NCBI RefSeq assembly: GCF_029948125.1
Contig: NZ_JASAMB010000003.1
Span: 372,001 to 436,000, forward strand
Direction: 5' to 3'
Length of the DNA stretch: 64,000 nt
DNA from: Catellatospora sp. KI3
GTDB lineage: Bacteria; Actinomycetota; Actinomycetes; Mycobacteriales; Micromonosporaceae
The position numbers and the translations under genes were made by a program. The notes under the pieces were generated by a model, which saw nothing but the letters and a program-made list of their open reading frames with translations, was not told the DNA's origin and did no database searches. Positions 11,901-19,668 of this stretch are shown here, one piece after another; the stretch's first letter is position 1; every line of letters begins with the position of its first letter.

Positions 11901-11913
11901 GGTTACGTAAACA
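11900..11913. promoter_or_regulatory. possible LacI-type operator at the GH5 start
   Basis: TGGTTACGTAAACA is a partial match to the window's operator consensus and is nearly palindromic around ACGT. It overlaps the ATG at 11900. If it is a real operator, the later start (or one downstream of it) would be favoured for GH5. This is a weak call. Confidence 0.3.
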
Positions 11914-12002
11914 TCGGGTGGATTGATCTGTGCCATGGAAATGTCCGATCTCTAGGTTTCGAGCTCCGGTTCATGGGGTCGGATGCGACCTGCGGGCCGG
12001 GC

Positions 12003-13313
12003 TCAGGCCAGGGTGTGGCTCCACTGCTGGTTGTTGCCGCTGCCGCAGGTGTACTGCTGGACGTCCGCGCCGTCGCCGGTGCCGGAGTTGACGACGTCGA
12101 GGCACTTGCCGCTGTGCCGGGCCACGAGCCGGAAGTAGCTCCCGGCGGCCTGCCACTGCCACTGCTGGTTGGTGCCGCCGCCGCAGGTGTACTGGATGAT
12201 GTTGGCCCCGTCGGCGGTGGAGGCGCTCGACACGTCCAGGCACTTGCCGCTGTTCTGGTTGACGATGCGGAAGTAGCCGCCGCCCGCGTCCTGGAACTGC
12301 CACCGCTGGTTGCCGCCGCTGTTCCAGGTCCACTGCTTGACCTCGGCGTTGTTCGCGGTGGAGGCCGAGACCACGTCCAGCACCTTGCCGCTGTTGCGGT
12401 TGGTCACGCGGTAGGCGGGGGCGGCGCCGGGCACGTCGGCCACCGGCAGGATCGTGCCGTGGCGGCAGCCGGAGCAGTTGATCTGGCTGAGGCCCGACCA
12501 GGAGTTCAGGTTGGCGCTGGTGGCGGTCCATATGCCGCCGTTGGTGTACTTGTCGATCCAGATGCGCCAGGAGCCGTCACCCATCCGGAGCACGGCCGGT
12601 CCCTCGTACCCCGAGCTCCACAGCTGGCCCTGGCTGCTCCACCCGCTGGTGAGGCCAGTGCTGGTCCAGTGCTCGATGTACTTGGAGGTCTCGTTCTTGG
12701 TGAAGGCGTGGTAGGTGCTGCCCGACTTCACCACGTACGTGTCGATGTGGTTGAAGCCGAGGCCGCCCATCTGCGCCGGTCCGCTCCAGGAGGTCAGCGC
12801 GGCGTTCTGGGCGGTGAAGACGTAGGGGCGGAAGCAGTCGGAGCACGTCGTCTGGGCGATGCTCACGATGACCCGGACGACGCCGTCCTCGACGTAGAAC
12901 TCGGGCGCCCAGGTGAACCGGGTGCCGGCGACGCCGGAGTCGACACTGGCCACGTGGACCCAGTTGACCAGGTCGGGGCTGGAGGCGATGTTGAAGTACG
13001 TCGAGTTCGTGGTCCACGACTGGACGGTGTAGGCGATGTAGTAGAGCCCGTTGTGCGCGATGATGCTGGGATCGCGCAGTACGCCGGACGGGCCGCGGTA
13101 GTTGGTGTCGGCCAGCACGCCGAAGTTCGTGCCGTCGGTCGACGAGTAGACCCAGAGTTCCTGGTCGGCGGCGGCGTCTCCCTTGAACGTGGTGTAGACG
13201 TAGCCGGGGGCGGCTTGTGCCGGTGACGCGACGACCGCCGCGGTGCCGACGGCGGTGAGCACCGCGAGGCTGAGTCGGGCCACCCAGCGTCTGGCCTTGA
13301 GCTTTCTGTCCAC
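12003..13313 (-). CDS. secreted GH43-type beta-propeller hydrolase with CBM13
   Basis: A 436-residue exported enzyme. The five-bladed propeller shows the GH43 triad in order: base Asp in LRDPSII, modulator Asp in FNHIDTYVV, and general-acid Glu in GYEGPAVL. A ricin-B trefoil (last ~135 residues, repeats with NSGKCLDV and NQQW) follows directly. The start is set at GTG 13313 because GGAG lies 8 bases before it; the longer frame upstream lacks a signal and includes the regulatory region. GH43 enzymes are usually arabinanases, arabinofuranosidases or xylosidases. The adjacent LacI-type operator and the arabinose region favour an arabinan-related role. The catalytic domain is compact (~300 residues). 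Confidence 0.85.
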   Translation of the reverse strand: MDRKLKARRWVARLSLAVLTAVGTAAVVASPAQAAPGYVYTTFKGDAAADQELWVYSSTDGTNFGVLADTNYRGPSGVLRDPSIIAHNGLYYIAYTVQSWTTNSTYFNIASSPDLVNWVHVASVDSGVAGTRFTWAPEFYVEDGVVRVIVSIAQTTCSDCFRPYVFTAQNAALTSWSGPAQMGGLGFNHIDTYVVKSGSTYHAFTKNETSKYIEHWTSTGLTSGWSSQGQLWSSGYEGPAVLRMGDGSWRIWIDKYTNGGIWTATSANLNSWSGLSQINCSGCRHGTILPVADVPGAAPAYRVTNRNSGKVLDVVSASTANNAEVKQWTWNSGGNQRWQFQDAGGGYFRIVNQNSGKCLDVSSASTADGANIIQYTCGGGTNQQWQWQAAGSYFRLVARHSGKCLDVVNSGTGDGADVQQYTCGSGNNQQWSHTLA

Positions 13314-13363
13314 AGCTGATCTCCTGGGTCGATGGGGCGGGGTCCCGCGTGGAGTCGCACGAG

Positions 13364-13394
13364 ACATCGATGTTTCGGGATGTTAGCGCAAACA
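13364..13394. promoter_or_regulatory. LacI-type operator (13381-13394) and ACATCGATGT palindrome before GH43
   Basis: TGTTAGCGCAAACA at 13381-13394 differs from its own reverse complement at one pair and matches the regulon consensus (TGTKANCGNTMACA). A separate perfect 10-bp palindrome ACATCGATGT lies at 13364-13373. Both fall 50-80 bp before the GH43 start, where a promoter would be. Confidence 0.7.
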
Positions 13395-13544
13395 TTTCTT
13401 CTGCGCAGTCTGGGCAACACCGGCAAGGCTGTCAATACCGGCCGACCTGAGGGCGTCGGCGGCGGCTGGCCGAACTACGCTGAGCCCCAGCGCGGCTGCC
13501 GGTCTAAGGCGTGTTCGCCGCCCGCGTAAGACCTGGGAGGGATC

Positions 13545-14207
13545 TTGAAACTCTTGCTCACGTCGGGCGGGGTCACCAACCCGAGCATCCAATCGGCGCT
13601 CGTGGACCTCCTCGGCAAGCCGATAGCCGAGTGCCGGGCCCTGTGCGTCCCGACGGCGCAGTGGGGACACCCGATGTGCGGTCCCGACTCGGTCCGGGGC
13701 ATGGTGGCCGCCGAGCCCACCTGGCGGCACCTGTCCGGCCTGGGCTGGGGCTCGCTCGGTGTCCTCGAACTCACCGCGCTGCCCACCATCGGCGCGCAGC
13801 GCTGGGTCCCCTGGGTGCGGGAGGCCGACGTGCTCCTGGTCGACGGCGGCGACGCGACGTACCTGTGCCACTGGATGCGGGAGTCCGGGCTGGCCGAGCT
13901 GCTGCCGTCACTGCCCGACCTGGTCTGGGTGGGCGTGAGCGCCGGCAGCATGGTGATGACGCCCCGCATCGGCGCGTACTTCGTCGAGTGGCCGTCCGCG
14001 CCGGACGACCGCACGCTGGGTGTCGTCGACTTCTCGATCTTCCCGCACCTGGACGCGTTCCCGACGAACACCCTGGCCGACGCGCAGCGGTGGGCCGCCG
14101 ACCTCGGCGTTCCGGCCTACGCCATCGACGAGCAGACAGCCATCAAGGTCGTCGACGGCACCGTCGAGGTGGTCTCAGAAGGACAGTGGACGAAGCTGGG
14201 GTCGTAG
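13545..14207 (+). CDS. S51-family (dipeptidase E-like) peptidase
   Basis: A 220-residue cytosolic protein of the class I glutamine-amidotransferase-like fold. The nucleophile Ser sits in the elbow WVGVSAGSMVM (about residue 131), and a likely catalytic His lies in FSIFPHLDAF. The N-terminus MKLLLTSGGVTN and the DVLLVDGGDATYL segment are typical of peptidase S51, which releases N-terminal Asp or processes similar dipeptides. The start is TTG at 13545 with a strong GGGAGGG 4-10 bases upstream. It is monocistronic, divergent from GH43 and convergent with the sigma gene; the substrate is unknown. Confidence 0.85.
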   Translation: MKLLLTSGGVTNPSIQSALVDLLGKPIAECRALCVPTAQWGHPMCGPDSVRGMVAAEPTWRHLSGLGWGSLGVLELTALPTIGAQRWVPWVREADVLLVDGGDATYLCHWMRESGLAELLPSLPDLVWVGVSAGSMVMTPRIGAYFVEWPSAPDDRTLGVVDFSIFPHLDAFPTNTLADAQRWAADLGVPAYAIDEQTAIKVVDGTVEVVSEGQWTKLGS

Positions 14208-14243
14208 GCCGCCCGGCGTGACGTCGCGGCCCGGCCCGTCGTC

Positions 14244-14282
14244 CCGGGTGGCCGACCGCAGCACCGGCGGTCGGCCACCCGG
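14244..14282. terminator. bidirectional terminator between peptidase and sigma gene
   Basis: A perfect 15-bp stem (CCGGGTGGCCGACCG with CGGTCGGCCACCCGG, 9-nt loop) lies between two convergent genes and can serve both. Confidence 0.8.
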
Positions 14283-14290
14283 ACGGGTCA

Positions 14291-15868
14291 CTACGGGTAC
14301 GGCACCTCACGTCGGCAGCCGCCGAGGTACGTGGCGAAGCCGTCCAGTGCCAGGGCGAGCGCCGCAGCGTCGCCGCTGGGCCCGGTGCGGCGCAGTACGC
14401 CCTGGTCGTGCCACAGCTGGTCGCGGTCCCGCACGTAGGCGACCGGCAGGGCGGTCGTGGACGGAGCCTGCGCGGCCTGCTCGACGTGCCTCAGGACCGT
14501 GCCGTCGACCAGGGAGAACTCGACCCAGGTGAAGCCCGACCGCCCCTGGGCCAGCACTGCCGCGGAGCGGTCGGTGATCGGTGCCACCCGAGGACGCACG
14601 TCGAATTCGAGCACGTCCTGCCCCTCGTGCAGCACCGCGGCCAGGTCGACCTGCACCCGGTGGGACCGGCCGGTACGCGGGTCGAGCACGACCAGGCCGA
14701 TCTGCTGCGCACGCGGCTTCACACCATCGCCGAGCAGGACCTCGCCGGTGTCCAGTACCCCGTAGAGATCGGACCACATGCGACGGGCGGCCTCGATCGG
14801 GGTCGACGTGAAGTCCGACAGCGAGATCAGACGCGGTGCGGGATAGCCGGGGATCACCACCCACCGGTCGCCCGGGGCGAACGCGATGGGGAAGTCGGGC
14901 AGCGTCCGCTGTGTCGTGCCGGTCAGGTCCCGCAGCACCGTGCGGCCGTCGTTGTAGCCCCACGCCAGCCAGCGGCCGCCGGGGGACAGGAGCAGGTTCG
15001 GCGCCTTCGTCGGGATCCGCAGGCCGTACCAGCCCGACGCGGTGGCCAGCTGCAGGTTCGTGCCGCCGTCGGCGAACATCTGCGCCCGCAGCAGCGACCC
15101 CTCGCCCACCCCGCGATCGGCGGGCAGCCTGGGCAGCGCCTGTCCGGGCGGCGGGAGTGCCTTGGGCAGCGCGGGTGCCGCCGGTGCGGTCGGCAGCGGA
15201 CTGGCCGTCGGCGAGGGTGAGGCCGGGGCGGGTACGGCCGGTGGCGGCGACGCCTGCCGCGTCGTGAACACCGCCGCGGCGGCCAGCAGCGGCAGCACCA
15301 CCAGCGCGGCGGTGGCCGCCACCCGGCGTACCCGGCGCCGGCGGGCCGTGGCCATCGCCGCGTCGGCGTCGGCGTACTGGCCGGCCTGCTCGGCGTACAG
15401 CGGCAATGCGCGCCGCAGGTGGTTCAGCGCCACGTGGGTCTGGCTCTTGACGGTGCCGATCGAGCAGCCCATGGCCGCCGCCGTGTCGGCTTCGGACAGG
15501 TCCTCGTAGAAGCGCAGCACCACGACCGCGCGCTGGCGCGGGCTCAGCGTGTCCAGCGCCTGGCCGACGGCGATCCGCTCCACGATGCGGTGCTGCTCGT
15601 TCGGGCCCGCCTGTTCGGGCACGTCGGCGACCGGGCGGGCCGGGCGGCGGCGCCACCAGGTGATCCGCTCATTGACCATGATCCGGCGTATGTACGCCTC
15701 GGGCTCGCCGTGGGCGACGATCTGCCGCCACCGCGCGGCCGCCCTGGCCAGTGCCGTCTGCACCAGATCCTCGGCCGCGTGGTGCTCGCCTGCCAGCAGG
15801 AACGCGGTACGCGACAGCGCGCCGCCCCTGGCCACCACGAACTCGTGGAACCCGTCGTATCTGTCCAT
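14291..15868 (-). CDS. SigE-type ECF sigma factor fused to a membrane helix and extracytoplasmic domain
   Basis: A 525-residue protein. Residues ~5-75 form sigma region 2 (FVVARGGALSRTAFLLAG, AEDLVQTALARAAARW), and ~100-160 form region 4 (LDTLSPRQRAVVVLRFYEDL, MGCSIGTVKSQ). After an RRRRVRR stop-transfer patch comes one transmembrane helix (~residues 186-206), a Pro/Ala/Ser linker, and about 280 residues with propeller-like strands (LLLSPGGRWLAWGY, RTVLRDLTG, GDRWVVIPG). Ordinary SigE-family factors end near residue 170, so two thirds of this protein is an added, probably external, part. ATG at 15868 has GGAGG seven bases upstream. No separate anti-sigma gene adjoins it, so the tail may do that job; this is inference. 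Confidence 0.85.
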   Translation of the reverse strand: MDRYDGFHEFVVARGGALSRTAFLLAGEHHAAEDLVQTALARAAARWRQIVAHGEPEAYIRRIMVNERITWWRRRPARPVADVPEQAGPNEQHRIVERIAVGQALDTLSPRQRAVVVLRFYEDLSEADTAAAMGCSIGTVKSQTHVALNHLRRALPLYAEQAGQYADADAAMATARRRRVRRVAATAALVVLPLLAAAAVFTTRQASPPPAVPAPASPSPTASPLPTAPAAPALPKALPPPGQALPRLPADRGVGEGSLLRAQMFADGGTNLQLATASGWYGLRIPTKAPNLLLSPGGRWLAWGYNDGRTVLRDLTGTTQRTLPDFPIAFAPGDRWVVIPGYPAPRLISLSDFTSTPIEAARRMWSDLYGVLDTGEVLLGDGVKPRAQQIGLVVLDPRTGRSHRVQVDLAAVLHEGQDVLEFDVRPRVAPITDRSAAVLAQGRSGFTWVEFSLVDGTVLRHVEQAAQAPSTTALPVAYVRDRDQLWHDQGVLRRTGPSGDAAALALALDGFATYLGGCRREVPYP

Positions 15869-15920
15869 GTGAAAACCTCCGCCCCCCACACGCGGCTGGC
15901 CCCGCGCGGGTTGGTGATCG

Positions 15921-17882
15921 TCAGGAGGTGATTTTCCCGGCGGTTCGCGACCCGGACTCCGGTGGTACGTCCTCGAAGTGCTGGACCACGCCCTGGCTGA
16001 TCTCGTGCGGCGCCACGCGCAGCCGCGCCGCCACCGACGCCAGCAGCAGGTCGACGTCGCCATGCCGCACCGCGTCCAGCAGGTACGGCGCGACGATCCG
16101 GTTGGCCCGCACCCGCGCCTCCGGCCAGTCGGCGTGGAAACCGTCAGGAAACGCCCGGTCCAGTGCCCGCTCCACCCCGAGCAGCGCCAGCGGCCGCTCG
16201 GCGGCGAGCAGGTCCCGCCCGGCCGCCTGGGCACCGCGCGCGGCCAGCAGCTCGGCGATGTCCTTGAACCCCTCGGGTCCGGTGCCCAGGACCCTGCCGT
16301 GCGGCCAGCTCATGGCCAGCGGGTAGGCCCGCTCCAGTGCCTTCACGCCCGCCGGGTCGGCGTCGAAGCACATGACCAAGGACGTGTCGGCACCCGCCGC
16401 GGCGGCAAGCAGCGCGAGCTGCGCCGACGTGAACGCGGTGCCGCCCGGCGCCACCACGACGGTGCTCCCGGCGGCGCTGCGGTATGCCAGGTGCGCGGCG
16501 ATGGCGTCGGTCGGCCCTTCCACGACGAGGAACCGGGTCGGGGTGCGCCGGCCGCGCAGCTGCGGCGCGAGCCCGTAGAGCAGCTCGCCCTTGTGGAAGA
16601 TCGGCGTCTGGGGCGTGTTGTAGAACTTGGCTCTGCTGCGCCCCGACAGGTCCCGGCCGGTGAACCCGGCGATCCGGCCGTCAGGGGCGTGGACGGGGAA
16701 GACCAGGCGGTCGCGGAACACGTCGTACAAGCCGCGCCCGTGCAGCTCACTGGCGGCGACCAGGCCGGCGTCGAGCATGACCCGGTCGGTGAAGCCGAGC
16801 GAACGCAGATGCCGGAGCAGGACGTCGCCCCCGGCCGGGGCGACGCCGAGCTGCCAGCTGCTGTCGGGATCGGCCGCGGCGGTGATGCCCCGCGACCGGA
16901 GATAGGCCGCCGCGGCTCGGCTTGGAGCCAGCTTGCTGGCGTAGAAGGCCGCCGCGGCGGCGTTGACGGCGTACAGCGCGGCCTGGTCGCCCTGGTCGGC
17001 ATCGGGTCCGGCGTCGAGCACCGGGGCGGGTCGCTGCCGCGGCAGGGTGCGCCGTCCGCCAGGCCGCTGGGTCGGGACCGTGCCCGAGGCGGCCGATCGG
17101 GCAAGCGCCCGCTCCAGCCGCGCCGTCACGGCGTCAGCGCTGCGGATGATCACCGCGATGGTCTCCATCAGCAGATCTGCGGTCGTCCCCGCGCGCACCA
17201 CGGCCCACTGGCGCGGCTGCGGAACCGGGGCGTCGACCGGCTGCAGCCCGAATCGCCTGGCGACGACATGGGCGACCGCCGAGGCCTGCACACTGCGGGC
17301 CGGACCGTCAGGCAGCACGGGCAGGGCCAGCTGAGCGACCAGCAGGCCTGCTGCGGCCGACAGCGGCAGCTCGGCGGCGAGTTCGACACGGTCCCTGTCC
17401 GCCCGCACCGCGCTGTGCAGCCCCTGTCGCAACCGGACGGTCAGCCCGGCCTCACCGGCCAGCGCGGCGAGCGCCGCCACGACCGGCACCAGGTCGTGCG
17501 AAGGCCGCCGAGGTGCGGGCACCGCGTCGGTCTGGGCGACGTCGAAGACCCTGACGACGTCGAAGGCGTCGCCCGTGCCGTCCAGCGGGGCGAGCAGCAT
17601 CAGACCGCGCTCGCCACGGCGCACGCGGGCGCCGCGCGCCCGCCACCGGTCATGCGTGGCCAGTTCGGTGGCGTCTGGTCGCTGTCGCGCGATCAGCAGG
17701 GCGTTTCTGGCGCCCCGCCCGCGGTGGCGGGCGGCCACGTCGAGCAGGCGATGCCAGGCCGGGGGACTGTCGAGGTCGGCTATCGCCAGTTGCAGCGTGA
17801 GCATGGCGTCGTGCAGCAGCGCCTGGCTGGGCGGGCGCATCCGTGCGGTCGCTCTCTCGTCGCCGTTGGCCACCCTCCGCAT
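15921..17882 (-). CDS. DnaG-like primase core with N-terminal ArdC-like region
   Basis: A 653-residue protein. Residues ~15-115 resemble the single-strand-DNA-binding N-domain of ArdC/LtrC-type proteins (ARNALLIARQRPDATELATHDRW, then RGERGLMLLAPL). Residues ~300-420 are the DnaG catalytic-core N-part (AAAYLRSRGI, VFRDRLVFPVHAPDGRIAGFTGR, KFYNTPQTPIFHKGELLYGL). A TOPRIM part follows, with VVEGPTDAIAAH and CFDADPAGVKAL holding the acidic Glu and DxD. The N-terminal zinc finger of true DnaG is absent. Such fusions are usual on plasmids or integrative elements, but no integrase, rep or tra gene is visible here. The role may be element-derived or a chromosomal relic. Confidence 0.75.
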   Translation of the reverse strand: MRRVANGDERATARMRPPSQALLHDAMLTLQLAIADLDSPPAWHRLLDVAARHRGRGARNALLIARQRPDATELATHDRWRARGARVRRGERGLMLLAPLDGTGDAFDVVRVFDVAQTDAVPAPRRPSHDLVPVVAALAALAGEAGLTVRLRQGLHSAVRADRDRVELAAELPLSAAAGLLVAQLALPVLPDGPARSVQASAVAHVVARRFGLQPVDAPVPQPRQWAVVRAGTTADLLMETIAVIIRSADAVTARLERALARSAASGTVPTQRPGGRRTLPRQRPAPVLDAGPDADQGDQAALYAVNAAAAAFYASKLAPSRAAAAYLRSRGITAAADPDSSWQLGVAPAGGDVLLRHLRSLGFTDRVMLDAGLVAASELHGRGLYDVFRDRLVFPVHAPDGRIAGFTGRDLSGRSRAKFYNTPQTPIFHKGELLYGLAPQLRGRRTPTRFLVVEGPTDAIAAHLAYRSAAGSTVVVAPGGTAFTSAQLALLAAAAGADTSLVMCFDADPAGVKALERAYPLAMSWPHGRVLGTGPEGFKDIAELLAARGAQAAGRDLLAAERPLALLGVERALDRAFPDGFHADWPEARVRANRIVAPYLLDAVRHGDVDLLLASVAARLRVAPHEISQGVVQHFEDVPPESGSRTAGKITS

Positions 17883-18062
17883 TCTATCGAGCCGACCGAC
17901 AGGACACCCGGCTCGCCGCCGGCGCGCGGTGCCGTCGCGGGCGTCATCGCGCCCGCCAGGCCCACGCAGCCGTAACCCTGCCGTCCTCGGCAGAACGCGA
18001 CGCGTTGAGGGCTCGCCACGGCGGTCGGCTGTCCGGGCATCCGACCCGGGTTGTGAGCGGCG
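17883..18062. other. intergenic region between primase and condensation genes
   Basis: Contains the upstream region of the primase-like gene and the 3' flank of the condensation gene. I see short GC-rich dyads but no clear promoter, operator or small gene. Confidence 0.3.
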
Positions 18063-19529
18063 TCAACGCCGCGCCGCGAGGCGCTCCTGCCGGTCAGGGC
18101 CTGGCGCCCAGGGCCAGGGCAGCTCGGCGAGCGCCGCGTCGACCAGCAGCCGCTCCAGGTCCCGGAGGAAGCGTTCGGCAGCCTCGGGCGGCAGGTAGGC
18201 AGTGTCCCCGGTGATCGCCAGGCCGATCCCGCCCGGCGCGTCGATGATCTCGACCCGCATCAGCCAGGTGAACGTCTCCAGCCCCTCCGCCACGGCGAAC
18301 GTCGTGGCCGCCAGCGCCGCGCGCAGGCCGTTCGGATCGAACTCGGCACCGGGCCCGGACTCCGGCGCCAGGCGGATGTCGTTGAAGTAGCAGTGCCTGT
18401 TGACGCCGGTCGCGTACGGCAGGCCCGCCTCCTCGTGCGCCTGCGCCATCTGCTCCGGGTCGTAGTAGGCGTGCCGGTACGCCTCCAGCGCCGCGTGCCA
18501 GACCCGGGGCAGCGCCGCGGTGAACGTCGGCCGGTCGGCCAGGTCGACCACCAGCAGGCCGAGCTGGTTGAGCTTCGAGATCGCCTCGCGGTAGTCGTCG
18601 GCGGACCGGTTGTTGACCATCGTGTAGATCCCGCAGGTGTCCTGGCCCGACCACGCCGCGACCACGCCCGCGACCGCAGTGAGCAGCACGGTCGAGCTGG
18701 AGACCTGTTCGCGGTGGGCGATGGCGCGCGCCGCGGTGTCGGCGGCCTGGGAGGTGAGCACGCAGCGGCGGAAGCGCGGCGACTGGGCGGCGCCGACGGC
18801 GGGCAGCGTGTCGGCGGGCAGGCGCCGGGTGCTGTCGAGCCAGTGCCCGACCGCGCGCCGGCAGCGCCGCTGATGCCGTTCGCTCTGCTCGAGCCGGGCG
18901 ATGTCGGCCGACTGGGCCGGTGGCGGCGTCGGCACCGTGCCGCGCACCAGCAGCAGCCGCAGGTCCCGCAGGATGAGTTCGGCGGCCCGGAAGTCGACGG
19001 TGGTGTGGCTGAACACCACGACGATCCGGCACACCCGCTCGCCACTGAGCAGCAGCGCGAACCGCTGCGGCCACTCCTGGTCGTGCTCGAACGGCGTGCC
19101 CGCCAGGTCGGCGGCCACCTGCTGGGCCAGTTGCGCGCCGTCGTCGTCGGGGACCGGTCCCGTCGGGATCAGCAGGACGGGCTGTTCGCCCTGCTCGGCC
19201 ACGACCTGGCGCAGCTCGCCGTCCACCGCGCGGACGCGGGTGCGCAGTGAGGTGTGCCGGGAGAGCAGCGCGCCGATGGCGCGCAGCGCCGACGGCGCGT
19301 CCAACGGGCTCCGGCGGGGTGCGGCGACGACCCGGCGCAGGCTGAACATGGCGTGGCTGGCGCCGTGGCGGCGGATGGCGATCCACAGCGCCCGCTGGCC
19401 CCAGGTGAGCGGGGCGCCGGGGTCGGGGGGCCCGGCGAACGGGGCGTGCACCTGGGTGGCGGACCAGGTCGCCGCGAGCGGGACGGGCGTCGTGGCGGCG
19501 AGGTGGTGCCCATCGACGGACATCACCAC
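18063..19529 (-). CDS. stand-alone condensation-domain protein
   Basis: A 488-residue single condensation-superfamily protein (CoA-dependent acyltransferase fold). The active-site motif reads VVFSHTTVDF where canonical NRPS C domains have HHxxxDG. The catalytic second His and the Asp are kept, but the first His is Ser and the Gly is Phe. The C-terminal half has the expected MVNNRSADDYREAI and HCYFNDI segments. Transcribed divergently from the acyl ligase across a 139-bp region with a palindromic operator, so it belongs to the same cluster. It may condense, transfer or release an acyl chain; the altered motif suggests an ester- or amide-forming specialist. The first codons are GTG GTG ATG, and no Shine-Dalgarno decides among them. 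Confidence 0.8.
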   Translation of the reverse strand: MVMSVDGHHLAATTPVPLAATWSATQVHAPFAGPPDPGAPLTWGQRALWIAIRRHGASHAMFSLRRVVAAPRRSPLDAPSALRAIGALLSRHTSLRTRVRAVDGELRQVVAEQGEQPVLLIPTGPVPDDDGAQLAQQVAADLAGTPFEHDQEWPQRFALLLSGERVCRIVVVFSHTTVDFRAAELILRDLRLLLVRGTVPTPPPAQSADIARLEQSERHQRRCRRAVGHWLDSTRRLPADTLPAVGAAQSPRFRRCVLTSQAADTAARAIAHREQVSSSTVLLTAVAGVVAAWSGQDTCGIYTMVNNRSADDYREAISKLNQLGLLVVDLADRPTFTAALPRVWHAALEAYRHAYYDPEQMAQAHEEAGLPYATGVNRHCYFNDIRLAPESGPGAEFDPNGLRAALAATTFAVAEGLETFTWLMRVEIIDAPGGIGLAITGDTAYLPPEAAERFLRDLERLLVDAALAELPWPWAPGPDRQERLAARR

Positions 19530-19547
19530 AGGTTAGGGCGGCACGAT

Positions 19548-19561
19548 GGAAAGCGCTTTCC
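19548..19561. promoter_or_regulatory. perfect palindromic operator in the NRPS divergent promoter
   Basis: GGAAAGCGCTTTCC is a perfect 14-bp palindrome, typical of LacI-type sugar regulators in actinobacteria. It lies between the divergent condensation gene (start 19529) and acyl ligase (start 19669). Related sites occur at 31388 and 34644. Confidence 0.7.
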
Positions 19562-19668
19562 TCCGTTCGGCCGATCCCTCATCGACGGCCCCGGATGCAG
19601 ACTCGTGACGTCACCGCGGGCGAGATGCCGATCCCCGCCGTCCATGTCCCGTTAGGAGACGTGCTCCC

